Of a stretch of DNA of 64,000 nt, positions 46,195 through 56,631 are shown piece after piece; position 1 is the stretch's first letter, and the number at the start of each line of letters is the position of its first letter. The stretch covers positions 2,029,001-2,093,000 of the forward strand of contig NZ_CP109073.1 in NCBI RefSeq assembly GCF_035917415.1, in the 5' to 3' direction. A program made the translations under genes and the position numbers. The notes beneath the pieces were generated by a model. The model was not told the DNA's origin and did not search any database. It saw only the letters and a list, made by a program, of their open reading frames with translations. This DNA is from Streptomyces sp. NBC_01803 (GTDB taxonomy: Bacteria; Actinomycetota; Actinomycetes; Streptomycetales; Streptomycetaceae).

Positions 46195-46580
46195 GCGGCT
46201 CCGCTTCCCAGGTCCTTGGGCGGCCCGCCCTGCCAGGTCAGGGTGACGGTGATGGCGCCCTTGGCCTCGCCGTCCGCCAGCAGGCCCACGATCTTGCCCG
46301 CGCGGGCGGTGAGTTCGATTCCGAACGTGACGCTGACCTCGTCGGGCCTGGCCGCGCGCAGTCCTTCCGCGACGGAGGCGGCGACACCCGTGATCAGGTC
46401 GCGCAGGCTCTCCATCTGGGCGGTGGCGCGGTCGGCGAAGCCGGTGTCGGAATATCCGAGGCCGCTCGGCGGCGCGGCCGGGCCGGGCACGCTGACCTGC
46501 TCGGCCTGCCCGGCACCCGAGACCCTGGCCCAGACCGGGGTCCCGTCCGGCAGGCTGATCCGACTGATTCCGCTGCTCAT
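46191..46580 (-). CDS. CU044_2847 family protein (trypsin-co-occurring domain 1)
   Basis: 129 residues from the ATG at 46580 after a G-rich site. SLPDGTPVWARV at the start, a central helix (MESLRDLITGVAASVAEGL), and the characteristic end VSVTFGIELTARAGKIV ... ITVTLTWQGG. The family is named for its genetic linkage to trypsin-like proteases and is thought to regulate or guide them. First gene of the eight-gene locus; translationally coupled to the protease. Confidence 0.85.
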   Translation of the reverse strand: MSSGISRISLPDGTPVWARVSGAGQAEQVSVPGPAAPPSGLGYSDTGFADRATAQMESLRDLITGVAASVAEGLRAARPDEVSVTFGIELTARAGKIVGLLADGEAKGAITVTLTWQGGPPKDLGSGAA

Positions 46581-46682
46581 ACGACCCCCCGTCGCCGCTG
46601 TGTGCATGCAGGTTATCCGCCGCTACCGTCCGCTGCCTATCCTGGCTTTCCCTTCCCCGCCCCGTCCTTTCAGGAGCACGTC

Positions 46683-46859
46683 GTGTACTTCACCGATCGC
46701 GGTATCGAGGAACTCGCCCAGCGGCGGGGGCAGGAGGAGGTGACGCTGGAGTGGCTGGCCGAGCGGCTGCGGATCTTCGTCGACCTCAACCCGGACTTCG
46801 AGATCCCGGTCGAACGCCTCGCGACCTGGCTGGCCCGCCTGGACGACGAGGACGAGTAG
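46683..46859 (+). CDS. DUF6104 family small protein
   Basis: 58 residues from the GTG at 46683 with AGGAG upstream. The sequence YFTDRGIEELAQRRG ... VTLEWLAERLRIFVDLNP ... ERLATWLARLDDEDE is highly typical of this short acidic Streptomyces family. Function unknown. Divergent from the CU044_2847 gene across a 102-bp promoter region. Confidence 0.85.
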   Translation: MYFTDRGIEELAQRRGQEEVTLEWLAERLRIFVDLNPDFEIPVERLATWLARLDDEDE

Positions 46860-46908
46860 GCCGCCGCCCGGCCCCGGAGCCGCCGTCCGCTTGCCACGCG
46901 CTCCATCG

Positions 46909-46943
46909 CGATATATCGTGTTCTTCAGAGACGCGATATATCT
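46909..46943. promoter_or_regulatory. paired CGATATAT operator-like sites before the DUF4097/PadR operon
   Basis: A perfect palindrome cgatatatcg (46909-46918) and a near copy cgatatatct (46934-46943) are 25 bp apart in otherwise GC-rich DNA, 30 bases before the DUF4097 start. Likely PadR autoregulatory sites. Confidence 0.65.
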
Positions 46944-46972
46944 TCGTGTGCCGCTCTTCCGGGGAGGTTTCC

Positions 46973-47839
46973 ATGGCGGGGAAGTCCGAGTGGTCCATCA
47001 CCGAGCCGCGGACCCTCACCTTCGACGACCACCGCGTCGAGGAGTTGAGCGTCCGCGTCGTCAACGGCACGGTGAATGTCGTGGGGACGGACGATCCCGT
47101 CGCCCGCGTCGAGATCTCCCATGTCGAGGGTCCGCCGCTGATCGTCCAGGCCGCCGGTGGCCGGCTGACCGTCGCCTATGACGACCTGCCCTGGCAGGGC
47201 TTCCTCAAGTGGCTGGACCGGAAGGGCTGGCGCCGCTCCGTCGTCGTCTCGGTCTCGGTGCCCGCCGCGAGCCGGCTCACGGTCGGTGTCGTGGGTGCCT
47301 CGGCGGTCGTCAGCGGGATCGCGGGCCGCACGGACGTCCGGGGCGTCAGCGGCGACACCACCCTGGTCGGGCTCGGCGGCACGGTTCGCGCCGACACGGT
47401 CTCGGGCGACATCGAGGCCCAGGCGCTCGGCGGCGAGCTCCGGTTCAGCTCGGTGTCGGGGAATCTGACGGTGATCGACAGTCAGGGCCCCAGTCTGCGC
47501 GGCGAGTCGGTCAGCGGGGACATGATGCTCGACCTGGCCCCCTCCAGCCTCCCGCCCGACATCCGGCTGAACACGGTCTCGGGCGAGCTGGCGCTCCGCC
47601 TCCCCGAGCCGTTCGAGGCGCGCGTCACGGCGAGCACCGCCGCCGGAGGCGTGTCCTCCGCCTTCCCGGAGCTGCGGGTCGGCGGCGGCTGGGGAGCCAG
47701 GCAGCTCACGGGCACGCTCGGCTCCGGCACCGGAGCGGTCCGTTGCTCGACGGTCTCCGGCGCGATCGCGCTGCTGCGCCGCCCGCCCGCCGCCGACGCC
47801 GGCACGGCCGCCGCATCCTCCTCGCGTAAGGACGCCTGA
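46973..47839 (+). CDS. DUF4097 family beta-strand-repeat protein
   Basis: 288 residues; GGGGAGG precedes the ATG. Repeated beta strands of the type VSGDTTLVGLGG, VSGDIEAQALGG, VSGNLTVIDSQG, VSGDMMLDLAPS and VSGELALRLPEP predict a right-handed beta-solenoid-like fold. No signal peptide or membrane segment. Commonly paired with a PadR regulator, as here with one base between genes. Biochemical role unknown; envelope-stress functions are proposed for the wider group. Confidence 0.88.
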   Translation: MAGKSEWSITEPRTLTFDDHRVEELSVRVVNGTVNVVGTDDPVARVEISHVEGPPLIVQAAGGRLTVAYDDLPWQGFLKWLDRKGWRRSVVVSVSVPAASRLTVGVVGASAVVSGIAGRTDVRGVSGDTTLVGLGGTVRADTVSGDIEAQALGGELRFSSVSGNLTVIDSQGPSLRGESVSGDMMLDLAPSSLPPDIRLNTVSGELALRLPEPFEARVTASTAAGGVSSAFPELRVGGGWGARQLTGTLGSGTGAVRCSTVSGAIALLRRPPAADAGTAAASSSRKDA

Positions 47840-47840
47840 C

Positions 47841-48665
47841 ATGGCTCCCGTCTTCGGCCACGGCCGTCTCCGCCTGTATCTGCTGAAGCTGCTGGGCGAG
47901 GCGCCTCGGCACGGGTATGAGGTGATCCGGCTGCTGGAGGAGCGCTTCCAGGGGCTGTACGCGCCCTCCGCGGGCACGGTCTACCCCCGGCTGGCGAAGC
48001 TGGCCGCCGAGGGCCTGGTCACCCACACCGAGGAGGGCGGCCGGAAGGTGTACTCACTGACGCCCGAGGGCCAGCGCGAGCTGCTGGCGCGCGGCGACGA
48101 GCTGACCGAGCTGGAGCGGGAGATCCGCGATTCGCTGGCCGCGCTCGCCGCCGACATCCGGGAGGACGTCAGCGGCTCGGCGCGCGACCTGCGCCAGGAA
48201 ATACGGCAGGCCGCCGCCGCCACTCGCGCCACCTCGGGCACGAACGAGGGCCGGGCCCGCGTGCGTCGTGAGGCGAGCGACGCCACCCGGCACCACTTCG
48301 AGGAGGCCGCCCGCCGCATCCACGATCGTGTCCAGTCGCGCGCGGCCAGCGGCGACTGGCCGGGCGCGGTTCGCGAGAGCCTGGACGGCCTGAGCCACGA
48401 GATCGGCGGCTGGGCGCGCTTCGTGGAGTATTCCCCGGCCGCCCGGCCGGGCTGGGGCGCGGAGCCCACGGAGCCGGTGGACGACCCGACCCGCGAGTTG
48501 GAGCGGCTCCTGGACAAGCTCCGCGACGAGGTCCGCGACGCGGCCCGGGACCACGGAGTCACGCAGGAATCCCTCCGCGAGGCCCGCCGCCACCTGTCCA
48601 CCACCGCCGCCCACGTGGTCGCCCTGCTCCGCTCCCCCGACGGCAACGGCGACGGCAACGGCTGA
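47841..48665 (+). CDS. PadR family transcriptional regulator
   Basis: 274 residues. N-terminal winged helix: LYLLKLLGEAPRHGYEVIRL, then SAGTVYPRLAKLAAEGLVTH and GGRKVYSLTPEG. A long helical C-terminal region (about 90-270) is rich in Ala, Arg and Glu and is larger than in minimal PadR proteins. Probably represses the DUF4097/PadR operon through the CGATATAT sites. Confidence 0.92.
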   Translation: MAPVFGHGRLRLYLLKLLGEAPRHGYEVIRLLEERFQGLYAPSAGTVYPRLAKLAAEGLVTHTEEGGRKVYSLTPEGQRELLARGDELTELEREIRDSLAALAADIREDVSGSARDLRQEIRQAAAATRATSGTNEGRARVRREASDATRHHFEEAARRIHDRVQSRAASGDWPGAVRESLDGLSHEIGGWARFVEYSPAARPGWGAEPTEPVDDPTRELERLLDKLRDEVRDAARDHGVTQESLREARRHLSTTAAHVVALLRSPDGNGDGNG

Positions 48666-49002
<337 letters not shown>

Positions 49003-49965
49003 TCACACAGTCAGGACGATCTTCCCGAACAGGTCGCCGCGCGCCATGCGTTCGAATCCCTCACGGGCGCGGTCCAGCGGGAGGACCGAGTCGATCACCG
49101 GGCGGACGCCCTTCGCCGCGCAGAAGCTCAGCAGGGCGGCCAGCTCGTTCTTGCCGCCCATCGTGGAGCCGACGACCTTCAGCTCCAGGAAGAAGATCCG
49201 GTTCAGCTCGGCGGACGGTGGCGCCTGGCCCGAGGTGGCGCCGGAGATCACCAGGGTGCCGCCGGGGCGCAGGGACTTGACCGAGTGCGACCAGGTCGCC
49301 GCGCCGACCGTCTCGATCACCGCGTCCATGCGGTGCGGCAGCCGCTCCCCCGCCGCGAACGCGGCCTCCGCGCCCAGCTCCACGGCCCGCTTGCCCTTCG
49401 CCTCGTCCCGGCTGGTGACGAAGACCCGCAGCCCCGCGGCGGCGCCCAGCACGACGGCCGCCGTGGCGACGCCGCCGCCCGCGCCCTGCACGAGCACGCT
49501 GTCGCCGGGCCGCACGCCGCCGTTGGTGAACAGCATCCGGTACGCGGTCAGCCACGCCGTCGGCAGGCAGCACGCCTCCTCGAACGACAGCTCCTTGGGC
49601 TTGGGCAGTACGTTCCACGCCGGGACGGCGACCCGCTCAGCGAACGTCCCCTGGTACTTCTCGGTGAGCAGGCTGCGGCGCTCCTTCGGCCCGACGCCGT
49701 GGCCACTCTCGCCGATGACGGAGTGCACCACGACCTCATTGCCGTCGGCGTCCACTCCGGCCGCGTCGCAGCCGAGGATCATCGGCAGGGCCTCCTCGCC
49801 CAGCCCGACGCCGCGCAGGGACCACAGGTCGTGGTGGTTGAGGGAGGCGGCCTTGACGTCCACCACCGTCCAGTCGGGTCGGGCCTCGGGGTCGGGCCGA
49901 TCGCCCAGCTCAAGGCCGTTCAGCGGCTCGTTCCGGTCGAATCGCGCGGCGTAGGCAGCAAACAT
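49003..49965 (-). CDS. Zinc-binding-dehydrogenase family quinone oxidoreductase (MDR superfamily)
   Basis: 320 residues. N-terminal GroES-like domain (VVDVKAASLNHHDLWSLRG, ILGCDAAGVDADG) and a Rossmann domain with the NADPH loop VLVQGAGGGVATAAV. No structural-zinc Cys cluster is visible, and the catalytic zinc ligands are incomplete, pointing to the quinone-oxidoreductase-like branch. Substrate unknown. Confidence 0.9.
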   Translation of the reverse strand: MFAAYAARFDRNEPLNGLELGDRPDPEARPDWTVVDVKAASLNHHDLWSLRGVGLGEEALPMILGCDAAGVDADGNEVVVHSVIGESGHGVGPKERRSLLTEKYQGTFAERVAVPAWNVLPKPKELSFEEACCLPTAWLTAYRMLFTNGGVRPGDSVLVQGAGGGVATAAVVLGAAAGLRVFVTSRDEAKGKRAVELGAEAAFAAGERLPHRMDAVIETVGAATWSHSVKSLRPGGTLVISGATSGQAPPSAELNRIFFLELKVVGSTMGGKNELAALLSFCAAKGVRPVIDSVLPLDRAREGFERMARGDLFGKIVLTV

Positions 49966-50048
49966 GCCCTCACGCTAGCCATAACGGACCACTCCATTCC
50001 AGAACCGCCGTCGAGGTGCGACGATTGCCACAGGGAGAGGGGGTTGGC

Positions 50049-50558
50049 ATGAGCAGCGTTTTCCTGCGGCGCCTCAGCAGGTGGCAGGCCGAGACCGAGC
50101 GTGAGCAGATCGGGGACCTGTACGCGGAGGCGCATCAGGATGTCCCCGGCGTACGGGCGCTGTCGCGCGAGGAGTTCGTCCGCGCGTTCGTGGATCACGA
50201 CCTGGGACAGCCGGGGTTCGACATGGTGGTGGCCAGCGATCCGAAGCTGGTCGGCTGCGCCTACGGCTTCCAGGTCTCCGACGTGCCCCTCGGCATCGCC
50301 GAGCTGGCCGCCGGCGGCCATGTGTTCCGCGTCGCCGGGCTGATGGTCACCCCCCGGCGGCAGCGGCAGGCGGTGGCGACGCGGGCCCAGAAGGAGTTGC
50401 TGGCGCGCGCCGGCGCATCACTCGGCCTGGCCCTGCTGGAGCCGGGCAACACCCCGGCCCGCGCGGCCTTCCAGTCCTGGGGCTGGGTCAAGGCGGGCCA
50501 ACTCGCCCCCCACGACGGCGCCGCCCCCCTGGAGGCATGGGCACGGCTGCGTCACTGA
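50049..50558 (+). CDS. GNAT-fold acetyltransferase-like protein
   Basis: 169 residues from the ATG after CAGGGAGAGGGGG. FRVAGLMVTPRRQRQAVATR corresponds to the acetyl-CoA loop region of GNAT enzymes (usually Q/R-x-x-G-x-G/A, here imperfect), and TPARAAFQSWGWVKAGQL to the last strand-helix pair. Activity is uncertain; possible small-molecule acetyltransferase. Confidence 0.7.
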   Translation: MSSVFLRRLSRWQAETEREQIGDLYAEAHQDVPGVRALSREEFVRAFVDHDLGQPGFDMVVASDPKLVGCAYGFQVSDVPLGIAELAAGGHVFRVAGLMVTPRRQRQAVATRAQKELLARAGASLGLALLEPGNTPARAAFQSWGWVKAGQLAPHDGAAPLEAWARLRH

Positions 50559-50862
50559 CACCAGGGCGAGGGGTGTAGGGCGGACTGGCCCGCAGTCGCC
50601 TGGCGGTGTCACCGGCTTCCGCCGGGCGCGCGACCCCCCGCCGCCCAGGACCGATCAGGACCGATCAGGACCCGATGAGGAGTCGATCAGGGTCCGTCCA
50701 CGAGTCGGTGGCACGGGCGAACGACCTGGAGATCGCCAGGCCGGCGCGGCGTCCGCGACCCACCGCACGGCTCGCCCTGTGTCGGCCGCCGAGGACGCGC
50801 GGGGATGCCCCGGTCGAGGAGAGAACAGCCCGGGGTGGAGCTGGCCGGCCCCCGTGGGGGCA
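50559..50862. other. intergenic region upstream of argJ
   Basis: Contains 10-bp tandem repeats aggaccgatc (50647-50666, plus a degenerate third copy). No gene was recognised. Confidence 0.4.
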
Positions 50863-50876
50863 TGCAAAGATATGCA
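50863..50876. promoter_or_regulatory. possible ARG box at the argJ start
   Basis: tgcaaagatatgca has symmetric TGCA half-sites around an AT-rich centre and ends two bases before the ATG. It resembles ArgR sites of Streptomyces arginine genes, as I recall them. Its overlap with the leader would explain the lack of a ribosome site. Confidence 0.4.
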
Positions 50877-50878
50877 CC

Positions 50879-52051
50879 ATGCCGCATAAATATCTGACGT
50901 GGCCCACGGGCTTCCGCGCCTACGCTGGCCACGGCGGGCTGCGTGAGCACGGTGACGACATCTCCGTCATCGCCTCCGACCGGCCGGCCGTCAGTGCCGC
51001 GATGTTCACCAAGAGCCTCTTCGCCGGACCGGCCGTCGCCCTCAGCCGCGCGCACGCCGCCGGGCGGCGGCTGCGCGCCGTGACCACGCTCGCCCAGAAC
51101 GCCAACGTCGCCACCGGCCGCGAGGGCGAGAGGAACGCCGCCGAGGTCGTCGGCCGGGTCGCCGGCATCCTCGGGATACCGGCGGACGAGGTGCTCATCG
51201 GCTCCACCGGGGTCATCGGCCGCCCGCTGCCGATGGACACCATCCGCGCGCACTTCGACGCGGCGGCGGAGCGCGGTCTCGCCGCCTACGACGCGGGCCC
51301 GCTGGACGTGGCCCGCGCGATGATGACCACCGACACCCGCCCCAAGACCGCCGAACGCGCGGTCGGTCCGGCCCGCCTCGTCGCCGTCGCCAAGGGCGTC
51401 GGCATGCTGGAGCCGGACATGGCCACGATGCTGGCCTACGTCGTCACCGACGCGGCGCTGTCCCCGGCCGAGCTGGACGGCGCGCTGCGCACGGCGGTGG
51501 ACCGCACATTCCACTGTCTGAGCGTGGACACCGACACCTCCACCTCCGACACGGTGGCGGTCATCGCCAACGGCGCGGCGGGGCCGGTCGATCCGGCGGA
51601 GTTCGCCGCCGCCCTGGCCGATCTGTGCCTGGACCTGACCCTCCAGCTCGCGCGCGACGGCGAGGGCGCCACCAAGCTGCTGCGCGTCACGGTCGAGCGG
51701 GCCGTCGACCCGGCGCAGGCCAAGCGCGTCGCCAAGAGCGTGCTGAACTCCCCACTGGTCAAGACCGCCGTGCACGGTGCCGACCCCAACTGGGGCCGGG
51801 TGCTGATGGCCATCGGCAAGAACACCGACGAGACGACGATCGCCCCGGACAAGGTCAGCGTGCGCTTCGGCGCGGTCGAGGTCTACCCGGACGAGCCCGG
51901 CCCGGACACCCTGGCCGAACTCACCGCCGCCATGCGGAAGGACGAGGTGGACATCGTCATCGGACTCGGCCTCGGACAGGCCGCCGCCACGGTCTACGGC
52001 TGCGACCTGTCCGCCGGATACATCCGCGTCAACGCCGACTACACGACCTAG
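50879..52051 (+). CDS. argJ: Ornithine acetyltransferase / glutamate N-acetyltransferase (ArgJ/OAT family)
   Basis: 390 residues, the family length. KGVGMLEPDMATMLAYVVTD contains the self-cleavage site before the nucleophilic Thr of MATML that splits the precursor into alpha and beta chains; MMTTDTRPKTA, HGADPNWGRVLMAIG and the C-terminal GYIRVNADYTT are typical. The enzyme moves acetyl from N-acetylornithine to glutamate in the cyclic arginine pathway. It stands alone here, so it may be a second copy, as with OAT paralogues in natural-product clusters. Confidence 0.9.
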   Translation: MPHKYLTWPTGFRAYAGHGGLREHGDDISVIASDRPAVSAAMFTKSLFAGPAVALSRAHAAGRRLRAVTTLAQNANVATGREGERNAAEVVGRVAGILGIPADEVLIGSTGVIGRPLPMDTIRAHFDAAAERGLAAYDAGPLDVARAMMTTDTRPKTAERAVGPARLVAVAKGVGMLEPDMATMLAYVVTDAALSPAELDGALRTAVDRTFHCLSVDTDTSTSDTVAVIANGAAGPVDPAEFAAALADLCLDLTLQLARDGEGATKLLRVTVERAVDPAQAKRVAKSVLNSPLVKTAVHGADPNWGRVLMAIGKNTDETTIAPDKVSVRFGAVEVYPDEPGPDTLAELTAAMRKDEVDIVIGLGLGQAAATVYGCDLSAGYIRVNADYTT

Positions 52052-52056
52052 AGGAC

Positions 52057-52824
52057 CTAGAGGACCTTGGAGAGAAACGCCTGGGTGCGCTCGTGGCGCG
52101 GGTTGCTCAGCACGTCCCGGGGGCGGCCCGACTCCACGACCACGCCCTCGTCCATGAAGACCAGTGAGTCCCCGACCTCGCGCGCGAAGCCCATCTCGTG
52201 CGTGACCACGATCATGGTCATCCCCTCCTCGGCCAACCCCCGCATCACGTCGAGGACTTCACCGACCAGCTCGGGGTCGAGCGCCGAGGTCGGCTCGTCG
52301 AAGAGCATCAGCTTGGGGTCCATGGCCAACGCCCGTGCGATCGCGACACGCTGCTGCTGACCGCCGGAGAGCTGGGAGGGATAGTTCTCCATGCGGTCGG
52401 CCAGCCCGACCCGGTCCAGGAGCTGTTCGGCCCGCTGCCGCGCTTCCGCCCGGCGAAGTCCCTTGACCTGCATGGGCGCTTCCATGACGTTCTGCGCGGC
52501 GGTCATGTGCGGGAAGAGGTTGAAGCGCTGGAAGACCATGCCGATGTCGCGGCGCTGGGCGGCGACCTCGCGCTCCTTCATCTCGTAGAGCTTGTTGCCC
52601 TTCTGCCGGTAGCCGACGAGCTGCCCGTCGACGTACAGGCGGCCCGCGTTGATCTTCTCCAGGTGGTTGATGCAGCGCAGGAAGGTGGACTTGCCCGACC
52701 CGGAGGGGCCGACGACGCAGAACACCTCGCCGGTCCGCACCTCCAGGTCGATGCCCTTGAGTACCGGGATCAGGCCGAACGACTTGTGGACGCGCTCGGC
52801 CTTCACCATCGGCTGACCGCTCAT
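52057..52824 (-). CDS. Amino-acid ABC transporter ATP-binding protein
   Basis: 255 residues. Walker [11 protein letters not shown]-loop [12 protein letters not shown], signature [15 protein letters not shown], Walker [13 protein letters not shown] and the switch His in VVTHEMGF. Belongs to the polar-amino-acid (GlnQ/GluA) group. Third gene of the operon, coupled to the permease by ATGA. Its stop lies 5 bases from the convergent argJ stop. Confidence 0.95.
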   Translation of the reverse strand: MSGQPMVKAERVHKSFGLIPVLKGIDLEVRTGEVFCVVGPSGSGKSTFLRCINHLEKINAGRLYVDGQLVGYRQKGNKLYEMKEREVAAQRRDIGMVFQRFNLFPHMTAAQNVMEAPMQVKGLRRAEARQRAEQLLDRVGLADRMENYPSQLSGGQQQRVAIARALAMDPKLMLFDEPTSALDPELVGEVLDVMRGLAEEGMTMIVVTHEMGFAREVGDSLVFMDEGVVVESGRPRDVLSNPRHERTQAFLSKVL

Positions 52825-53861
52825 ACGGTGACGCCTCCCACCTTGTTCTTCGGGCGGAACGACGTGAGCTGCGCCCGGACCCGCTGCCACGGCGTGGGCG
52901 GGAGCTGGCGGCTCGACCCCTTGGCGTAGTAACGCTCCAGGTAGTACTGCCCGACGCTGAAGATCGTGGTCAGGATCAGATACCACACGGTCGCCACCAT
53001 CAGCAGCTCCATCACCGCGAGATTCCGGGAGCTGATGGTGTCGGCGGCCCGGAACAGCTCCTCGTAGTAGATGACATACGCCAGCGACGAGGTCTTGAGC
53101 ATGTTGATGAACTCGTTGCCCGTCGGCGGAATGATCACCCGCATCGCCTGCGGCAGGATGATCCGGCGCGTGGTCTTGGCACCGTTCATGCCCAGCGCGT
53201 GGGCCGCCTCGGTCTGCCCCTGGTCCACGGAGAGGATGCCCGCGCGGGCGATCTCCGCCATGTAGGCGGCCTCGTTGAGGCCGAGCCCGAGGAGGGCGGC
53301 GACGAACGGCGTCATGACGTCGTTCATCTCGTCCTTGTAGAAGCCCAGGTTCAGGGTGTCGAAGATGTACGACAGGTTGAACCACAGGACGAGCTGCACC
53401 AGCACGGGAGTGCCCCGGAAGAACCAGATGTAGCCGAAGGCCACGCTGGAGAGCACCGGGTTCTTCGACAGCCGCATCACGGCGAGCGTCACGCCGAGCC
53501 CGACGCCGACCAGCATCGACAGCAGCGTGATCCACAGCGTCCGGCGCGCGCCGTCGATGATCGTGTCGTCGTCCAGATACTCCCCGACCACGCCCCAGTC
53601 GATGTCGGCGCCCGCGAACGCCACGACCAGCAGGGTCAGCAGCCCGACCACGACGACGGCGCTGAACCAGCGGCCGTAGTGGCGCACCGGGACGGCCTTG
53701 ATCAGGTCCCGCGAATCGGCCGTCCCCCCCGCGGTCTTGCCGAGCCCGCCGGGCCTCCTGGCCCTCGGGAACCGGCCCGGCCGGGCGGGCGTGCCCGGCT
53801 CGTTCGGCTCGTTCGGCTCCCCCGGCTCATTCGACTTGTTGACGTCAGGCACGCGCGTCAC
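52821..53861 (-). CDS. Amino-acid ABC transporter permease
   Basis: 346 residues from a GTG overlapping the binding-protein stop (GTGA). A 55-residue Pro/Glu/Asn-rich cytoplasmic N-terminus with [13 protein letters not shown] repeats precedes five or so membrane helices. The EAA-type loop [20 protein letters not shown] contacts the ATPase. HisM/GlnP family. Only one permease is encoded, so it probably forms a homodimer. Confidence 0.94.
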   Translation of the reverse strand: MTRVPDVNKSNEPGEPNEPNEPGTPARPGRFPRARRPGGLGKTAGGTADSRDLIKAVPVRHYGRWFSAVVVVGLLTLLVVAFAGADIDWGVVGEYLDDDTIIDGARRTLWITLLSMLVGVGLGVTLAVMRLSKNPVLSSVAFGYIWFFRGTPVLVQLVLWFNLSYIFDTLNLGFYKDEMNDVMTPFVAALLGLGLNEAAYMAEIARAGILSVDQGQTEAAHALGMNGAKTTRRIILPQAMRVIIPPTGNEFINMLKTSSLAYVIYYEELFRAADTISSRNLAVMELLMVATVWYLILTTIFSVGQYYLERYYAKGSSRQLPPTPWQRVRAQLTSFRPKNKVGGVTV

Positions 53862-54808
53862 TCGCCCGCGTTGATGGTCGCCTCTTCGATGGCCCCGGCC
53901 TCGGCACTCCAGTCCGCCAGGATCTCGGCGTAGGTGCCGTTGTCGATGATCTCCTGCACCGCCGCCTGGAGGGCGTCGCGCAGCTCGGTGTTCTCCTTCG
54001 AGACCGCGATGCCGTACGGCGCGGCGTCGATCTGGTCGCCGACGACCTCGAACAGGTCACCGTCGCCCGCGGTCAGCTCGTTGTAGAGCGCGACGGGGTA
54101 GTCGGTGATGACGGCGGCGGCGCGGCCGGTCTGGAGCGCGGTGATCGAGTCGGTGTCCACCTCGCTGATGAGGGGATCGATCGGGTCGTCGCACTCCTCC
54201 TGCTGGGCCTCGACCAGGTCGGCGTTGGCGGTGCCCTGCTGGGCGGCGACGGTCATGCCGCACAGGTCGGCCAGGGACTCGATGCCCTCGGGGTTCCCCG
54301 CCGCGACCAGGATGGCGGAGCCGGCCTGGAAGTAGTTGACGAAGTCGGCACCGCCCTCGGCGTCCTCGCTGGCGCCTTCCTGGCGCTCCTTCGTGTCGGT
54401 CATCGCCGACATGATGACGTCGTGGCGGCCGTTGTTCATGCCCAGGATCAGGCCGTCGAACGTGCCGTTCTCGAAGGTGAAGTCCACTCCCAGGACTTCA
54501 CCCAGCGCGGCGGCGATATCGGGATCAATGCCCGTAATCTGGTCATCCTCGTCGATGAACTCGATCGGCGCGTAGGCGATGTCCGAGCCGACGTTGATCT
54601 CGCTGGCCTCCTGGATGTCCGCGGGCAGCAGGTCGAAGAGCGGGGCTTCCGAGCCGACCGACTCCTCGGGGGTGTCCCCGCCGCCGGTGTCCCCATTGCC
54701 CTCGTCGTCGGTCTGGTCGCCGCACGCGCCCAGCAGCAGCGAGCCGGCGGCGACGAACGCCCCGATCGCGGCGAGGCGTCGGGAGCGACGGGTGGAACTG
54801 GGAGTCAT
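53858..54808 (-). CDS. Amino-acid ABC transporter substrate-binding lipoprotein
   Basis: 316 residues. A signal peptide with lipobox SLLLGACGD makes it a membrane-anchored lipoprotein. An acidic Gly/Asp/Glu linker follows, then the SBP family 3 fold (INVGSDIAYAPIEFIDEDDQ; FDGLILGMNNGRHDVIMSAM; VAAQQGTANADLV). AGGAGG precedes the ATG. First gene of the operon; the ligand is probably a polar amino acid. Confidence 0.95.
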   Translation of the reverse strand: MTPSSTRRSRRLAAIGAFVAAGSLLLGACGDQTDDEGNGDTGGGDTPEESVGSEAPLFDLLPADIQEASEINVGSDIAYAPIEFIDEDDQITGIDPDIAAALGEVLGVDFTFENGTFDGLILGMNNGRHDVIMSAMTDTKERQEGASEDAEGGADFVNYFQAGSAILVAAGNPEGIESLADLCGMTVAAQQGTANADLVEAQQEECDDPIDPLISEVDTDSITALQTGRAAAVITDYPVALYNELTAGDGDLFEVVGDQIDAAPYGIAVSKENTELRDALQAAVQEIIDNGTYAEILADWSAEAGAIEEATINAGE

Positions 54809-55361
54809 GGCCTGGTCCTCCTGGGGTGGCGGATGGTCCGAGAGGTCGGGCACGCGTCTTCGGGTGTCACGACGGGGTGCGGTTGTGCGCGGGTGTGGGT
54901 TTTTCAATGGAGGCATCCTGCCACTCGGCGCCCCCCGTTCAGCCTCCCGGAACGTCAAGATCGCATAACGGACACCGGGTACCGGTCACCGGGAGTGAGC
55001 AACTCGTCCGGCGTCGCGCGGTTCTCAAAGGGGCGTGATCCGGGGGCGCGCAGCGTGAGAGATGCATCACGCATAGGGCGGCTCCCCAGTAAGCGGAATC
55101 GCGCGCGGGTAATACCCCACTGGCCACAAGCTGCCCGTTTTCCGTACCCGCGGAGAGCGGGCGTTCATCGTCCCGAACCGAATCAACTCGTACCTAGCTG
55201 ATCGATCAGGTAAAACAACCCGATACACCCCTCACCCGGGGACCTGGGCTCGTGTGCGACGCGCCCGGCGTCCGCTGCACACCCTCGCGGACGTGGTGCC
55301 CGCCCGTTTCCCGACCGGGGAGCGGCCACCAAAACAGTGATGCAGTAAAGGGGTTCCTCCA
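54809..55361. other. 553-bp divergent promoter region, with a 12-bp palindrome
   Basis: No convincing gene. The palindrome ctgatcgatcag (55198-55209), flanked by ta on each side at matching positions, lies about 155 bases before the malic enzyme start in an AT-richer stretch and may be an operator. Several ATG-bearing frames are short and lack ribosome sites. Confidence 0.45.
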
Positions 55362-56558
<1,197 letters not shown>

Positions 56559-56631
56559 ACCGCCGTCACCAGGCCCCGGGGGAACGGGACACCCCCGGGC
56601 CCTGAGTCCGAGCTCCCGGTGGGGGACCGGC

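Noticed and set aside
54939..55127. Short Cys-containing frame upstream of malic enzyme (minus strand)
   Set aside because: No ribosome site and no resemblance to known proteins; lies in a divergent promoter region.
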